Assembly (NCBI GenBank): GCA_026393115.1
Contig: JAPLAU010000026.1
Coordinates: 1-64,000, forward strand
Source: Actinomycetota bacterium
GTDB taxonomy: Bacteria; Actinomycetota; Actinomycetes; S36-B12; CAIYMF01
Reading direction: 5' to 3'
Length of the DNA: 64,000 nucleotides
Below are positions 61,057 through 64,000 of this stretch, piece after piece. The notes beneath the pieces were generated by a model. The model saw nothing but the letters and a program-made list of their open reading frames with translations. It was not told where the DNA came from and did not search any database. Numbering within the stretch: position 1 is the stretch's first letter; every line of letters begins with the position of its first letter. The translations under genes were made by a program, and so were the position numbers.

Positions 61057-61655
61057 AGCGCGCGCAATTCGGCGTAACGACGTTGACAGTCGTCGTAGTT
61101 CGGAAGAAGCCCAGCGACTCTCGCCTCGTCGAGCGTTGGAGCCGCCGCGTCCTTTTCCGACAACACGGGTTCGACATCGGCCGGCCACGTGATGCCGAGC
61201 GCTGGGTCGAGTGGGTGAATGCCGTGCTCGGCGGTCGGGTTGTAGCCAGTGCTGCACAGGTACATCACCGTGGAATGGTCATCGAGTGCGATAAACGCGT
61301 GTCCAAGACCTTCCGGAATATAGAGGGCGCGACGGTCGACAGTGTCGAGTAGCACCGAGTCACTCACGCCGAAGGTCGGCGAGCCGACGCGCAGATCGAC
61401 CACCACGTCGAGAACCGCACCGGTAACGCACGTGACGTACTTGGCCTGACCTGGCGGAACCGAGGCGAAGTGCACTCCGCGCAGCACTCCGCGCGAGGAC
61501 ACTGAACAATTCGCCTGGGCCAGTTCAAGTGCATGACCGGTGGCCGCGCGCAGTGAGGTCTCGGTGAACCATTCGAGGAATAGGCCGCGTGGGTCGTTGA
61601 ACTGCCGAGGGGTAAGGACGACGGCATCAAGAACGGCCATCGATTCGGTCTGCAC
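61053..61655 (-). CDS. rmlC: dTDP-4-dehydrorhamnose 3,5-epimerase (RmlC-like)
   Basis: A 200-residue cupin epimerase. DPRGLFLEWF and CSVSSRGVLRGVHFA are the nucleotide-sugar binding segments, with the catalytic histidine in RGVHF, and LDVVVDLR and IPEGLGHAFIAL follow. It epimerises dTDP-4-keto-6-deoxyglucose for rhamnose synthesis; no other rhamnose gene is in the window. The frame opens with GTG 61655; ATG 61640 (MAVLD) is an alternative. Confidence 0.87.
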   Translation of the reverse strand: MQTESMAVLDAVVLTPRQFNDPRGLFLEWFTETSLRAATGHALELAQANCSVSSRGVLRGVHFASVPPGQAKYVTCVTGAVLDVVVDLRVGSPTFGVSDSVLLDTVDRRALYIPEGLGHAFIALDDHSTVMYLCSTGYNPTAEHGIHPLDPALGITWPADVEPVLSEKDAAAPTLDEARVAGLLPNYDDCQRRYAELRAL

Positions 61656-61706
61656 GCCTCCACCCTAGCCACGAATGCGCGCCACCGCCGGTGCCATACT
61701 GTGCCC

Positions 61707-62012
61707 ATGTTTGGGCCTAGCATTCCGGAAGTCTCCCCAGCCAACGTGCCTGACGGCGCCTATCTCGTTGACGTTCGCGAGGTGAACGAGTGGGAACAGG
61801 GTCATGCGCCGTCGGCGGTGCTCGTTCCCATGTCGCAAATCACCGGCCGCCTCGACGAGATTCCGAGCGATGGCACTGTCTACGTCATCTGCGCTGGCGG
61901 CGTGCGATCAGCGGAAGTGGCTGCCTGGCTCATTCGACAAGGCCGTGACGCCGTGAATGTCGCCGGTGGCATGAATGACTGGATGACGCTCGGTTTGCCG
62001 GTAGTCAGGTGA
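61707..62012 (+). CDS. rhodanese-like sulfurtransferase
   Basis: A 101-residue single-domain rhodanese. YLVDVREVNEWEQGH is the conserved entry, and the active loop is CAGGVRS with C62. GGMNDWMTLGLPVV is the standard end. It can transfer persulfide sulfur. The start is ATG 61707, since a GTG six bases before adds nothing. A TACTGT hexamer close to the ATG may be the -10 box. It overlaps the next gene (GTGA). Confidence 0.87.
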   Translation: MFGPSIPEVSPANVPDGAYLVDVREVNEWEQGHAPSAVLVPMSQITGRLDEIPSDGTVYVICAGGVRSAEVAAWLIRQGRDAVNVAGGMNDWMTLGLPVVR

Positions 62013-63379
62013 ACGACTCGGCTGTCGATCCGCTGGTCGATGTGCTCGCGAGGATCGTTGGTATCGACCACGTGGTAACTGATCCGGATGTGATGGCCGA
62101 CTACGTCATCGACTGGTCGCGACGATTCACCGGCAGCGCGCGCATGGTGGTGCGACCGGCATCGACCGACGAAGTGGCGGCCGTCGTTCGTGCCTGTGTG
62201 CAGGCGGGTGCACCACTTCACCCCCAAGGTGGAAACACGGGGCTGGTAGGCGGCTCAGTGCCGTCGATGCAGCACGGAGTGGCCGGCGCCCCGGTCGTTC
62301 TGAGTACGCGTCGACTCCAGCGCTGTGATGCCGTAGATCAAACGGCGGGGCAAGTCACGGTGGGCGCAGGCGTCACTCTGGCGAATCTGCGTCGCCATGC
62401 CAGCGACGCTGGCTGGGAGTACGGCGTTGATCTCGCCGGCCGCGACTCGGCCACGATCGGCGGCAACCTCGCCACGAACGCGGGCGGCATCCGGGTGTGT
62501 TGTTACGGAATGACGCGGGCACAGGTCACCGGAGTCGAAGCGGTCATGCCGGACGGTTCGGTGATCTCGCATCTTGCCGGTCTAGATAAAGACAACACCG
62601 GTTACGACCTCGCGTCACTGCTGGTTGGAAGTGAAGGGACGCTCGGTGTCATCACCGCGGCTCGCCTTCGCTTGCACCGACCTCCCGGTGAGTCGACCCT
62701 GGTGATGATTGGTGTCACCAGCTTCGATCAGGCACTGGCTCTCGTGCGCGATGCGATCGTGCCCGGTGTGCGCATGCTCGCTGCCGAGATGATCGATGAT
62801 GTCGGGATGCACGCGATCATGGCGCTTGACTCGTTGCCGTGGCCGCTCGAACAACCGTGGCCCTATGTCCTGCTGTTGGAAGTAGAAGACGGCGGATCAG
62901 GTGAGGGGTTGATTCTCGACGACGCACTCGATGTGGTTGCCGCTGTTGATCCCGCCGACGTGCGTCGCATGTGGCGTTACCGCGAAGGTCAGGGTGAGGC
63001 CTTCGGTTCGCTAGGAGTTACGCATCGCCTCGATGTGTCCATCCCCTTCGAGCACCTGGCGCGCGTCGCCGACGCGGTGCGCGTTGCCTTCGACGATCGT
63101 GTTGACGTGACACATGTCGGAGTGTTCGGGCATCTGGCCGACGGCAATCTTCATATCGAAGTAATCGGCCCGGCCGAGGATGACAGTTCTGCAGATGAAC
63201 GGGTGCTGCGCCTCGTGACAGAGGTCGGTGGATCGATCTCCGCCGAACATGGTGTGGGTCGCCAGAAGGCGCCGTACTTGGGTTGGTGCCGCTCCCCTGC
63301 TGAATTGGCGGCCATGCGCGCGATCAAGAACGCCCTCGATCCCCAAGGACTATTCGCACCGGGAGTGATCTGGGAATGA
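62009..63379 (+). CDS. FAD-linked oxidase, D-2-hydroxyacid dehydrogenase (GlcD) type
   Basis: A 456-residue FAD-binding PCMH-type enzyme. LHPQGGNTGLVGGSVPS and GRDSATIGGNLATNAGGIR are the two FAD loops, GSEGTLGVITAARL the third, and HLADGNLHIEV with AEHGVGRQK the substrate end, as in glycolate, D-lactate and D-2-hydroxyglutarate dehydrogenases. Electrons usually go to a flavoprotein or quinone. Overlaps the following gene (ATGA). Confidence 0.9.
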   Translation: MNDSAVDPLVDVLARIVGIDHVVTDPDVMADYVIDWSRRFTGSARMVVRPASTDEVAAVVRACVQAGAPLHPQGGNTGLVGGSVPSMQHGVAGAPVVLSTRRLQRCDAVDQTAGQVTVGAGVTLANLRRHASDAGWEYGVDLAGRDSATIGGNLATNAGGIRVCCYGMTRAQVTGVEAVMPDGSVISHLAGLDKDNTGYDLASLLVGSEGTLGVITAARLRLHRPPGESTLVMIGVTSFDQALALVRDAIVPGVRMLAAEMIDDVGMHAIMALDSLPWPLEQPWPYVLLLEVEDGGSGEGLILDDALDVVAAVDPADVRRMWRYREGQGEAFGSLGVTHRLDVSIPFEHLARVADAVRVAFDDRVDVTHVGVFGHLADGNLHIEVIGPAEDDSSADERVLRLVTEVGGSISAEHGVGRQKAPYLGWCRSPAELAAMRAIKNALDPQGLFAPGVIWE

Positions 63380-64000
63380 CGCCACTGGTTGTTGCACATC
63401 GTGGTGCTAGTGCTGACTTTGCTGAACACACCGTGGCCGCCTACGAGAATGCGATTGCTGTGGGCGCTGATGCACTGGAATGCGATGTGCGGCTGACTGC
63501 TGACGGCGAGTTGGTGTGCGTACATGATGCGCGTATCGATCGCGTGTCGAACGGAACAGTGGCTGTCGACAGCAGCACTCTCGCCGAACTGCGGCAGTGG
63601 GATTTCACCTCGTGGAAGTCGGGCGCCGAACCGGTACCACGTGGTGAGGTCGAGGCGCGGGACTCGGTACTCACTCTTGACACTCTGCTCGAACTCGCAA
63701 CCTCAGCCGGGCGACCGGTCGGGTTATCGATTGAAACGAAGCACCCCACGCGGCAGTCACTTCGAGTTGAAGCCGTGCTCACGGTGGCGTTGAAGCGATT
63801 CGGGCTCATTCCTGCGGGAAGAGTGCCTGCCGATCCTCACGCGCCTGGTGCAGTGCGCATGATGTCGTTCTCCATGGCGGCGCTGCAACGCATGCGTGCA
63901 CTGGTACCCAGCCTGCCCACTGTCTTCTTGACTTCAGCCGTTCCTGATCGTTACAGCAACGGCACACTTCCTTACGGCGCGGTAGTGGCAGGTCCCTGGC
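63376..64000 (+). CDS. glycerophosphodiester phosphodiesterase (partial, cut by window end)
   Basis: The frame starts with ATG 63376 and is still open at the window end, so only the first 208 residues are seen. LVVAHRGASADFAEHT is the GDPD metal and active-site start, ALECDVRLTADGELVCVHD supplies the acidic ligands and the histidine, and GLSIETKH the next conserved strand. It hydrolyses glycerophosphodiesters to glycerol 3-phosphate. There is no signal peptide. Confidence 0.9.
   Translation, partial: MTPLVVAHRGASADFAEHTVAAYENAIAVGADALECDVRLTADGELVCVHDARIDRVSNGTVAVDSSTLAELRQWDFTSWKSGAEPVPRGEVEARDSVLTLDTLLELATSAGRPVGLSIETKHPTRQSLRVEAVLTVALKRFGLIPAGRVPADPHAPGAVRMMSFSMAALQRMRALVPSLPTVFLTSAVPDRYSNGTLPYGAVVAGPW

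Noticed and set aside
1-64000. CRISPR array, prophage, insertion sequence or integrase next to the tRNA
   Set aside because: No regularly spaced repeats, transposase or integrase frame is seen, and the genes after tRNA-Leu are ordinary, so there is no sign of a tRNA-integrated island.

Overview
The window looks like a chromosome segment of a high-GC Gram-positive bacterium of the Actinomycetota. The reasons are GC-rich third codon positions, frequent GTG starts, a DUF5302 small protein, a menaquinone-type geranylgeranyl reductase, leucine-degradation genes of actinobacterial type and a likely leaderless promoter. I cannot name the genus. Genes are dense and mostly in operons with 1- to 4-base start/stop overlaps. 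There is one tRNA gene and no rRNA, CRISPR array, prophage or insertion sequence.

Region by region: 0-6 kb holds tRNA-Leu(CAG), a methyltransferase, a 14-helix-type MFS pump, DUF5302 and an aminotransferase/SCP2/amino-acid permease operon. 6-14.5 kb holds three GGDEF proteins (one PAS-rich, two membrane-bound and translationally coupled), a P-loop kinase-like protein, a methyltransferase, an MFS exporter, DoxX and two remnants of secreted-protein C-termini. 14.5-18 kb is a thiolase / acyl-CoA dehydrogenase / APH-type kinase operon whose kinase-dehydrogenase pair resembles systems for 4-hydroxyacyl-CoA breakdown. 18-20.4 kb is a secreted beta-helix/FnIII protein. 20.5-28.5 kb is a leucine/isovalerate degradation locus (isovaleryl-CoA dehydrogenase, acyl-CoA ligase, TetR regulator, both methylcrotonyl-CoA carboxylase subunits, HMG-CoA lyase) with two copies of a palindromic operator.

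29.5-55 kb is the most unusual part: a two-armed catabolic island. The minus arm, read leftward from 40.7 kb, encodes an EthD-like protein, aminotransferase, SDR, metallo-beta-lactamase-fold hydrolase, a substrate-binding protein without any export signal, an M20 peptidase, an amidohydrolase, a zinc alcohol dehydrogenase and a dimethylglycine-dehydrogenase-like flavoprotein. The plus arm, from 41.8 kb, encodes a Tat lipoprotein binding protein, a complete peptide-type ABC importer, a degenerate alpha/beta-hydrolase, E1 alpha and beta of a 2-oxoacid dehydrogenase with no E2 or E3, SDR, MBL, EthD-like protein, a LacI regulator, an N,N-dimethylformamidase-large-subunit-like protein and a 43-residue zinc-ribbon protein. 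SDR, MBL, EthD-like and binding-protein genes occur once in each arm. A GntR gene lies between the arms. A shared palindrome (GAACAAGCGCWTGTTC-like) sits in the ABC promoter and in front of the dimethylformamidase-like gene, so the LacI protein probably controls both. I infer uptake and stepwise breakdown of an N-substituted amide or N-methylated amino compound; the substrate is unknown.

55-64 kb is ordinary: a G-rich tract, Ada-like alkyltransferase, geranylgeranyl reductase, anchored metalloprotease, CoA-transferase, Fpg-family glycosylase, low-molecular-weight phosphatase, RmlC-like epimerase, rhodanese, FAD-linked oxidase and a glycerophosphodiesterase cut by the window end.
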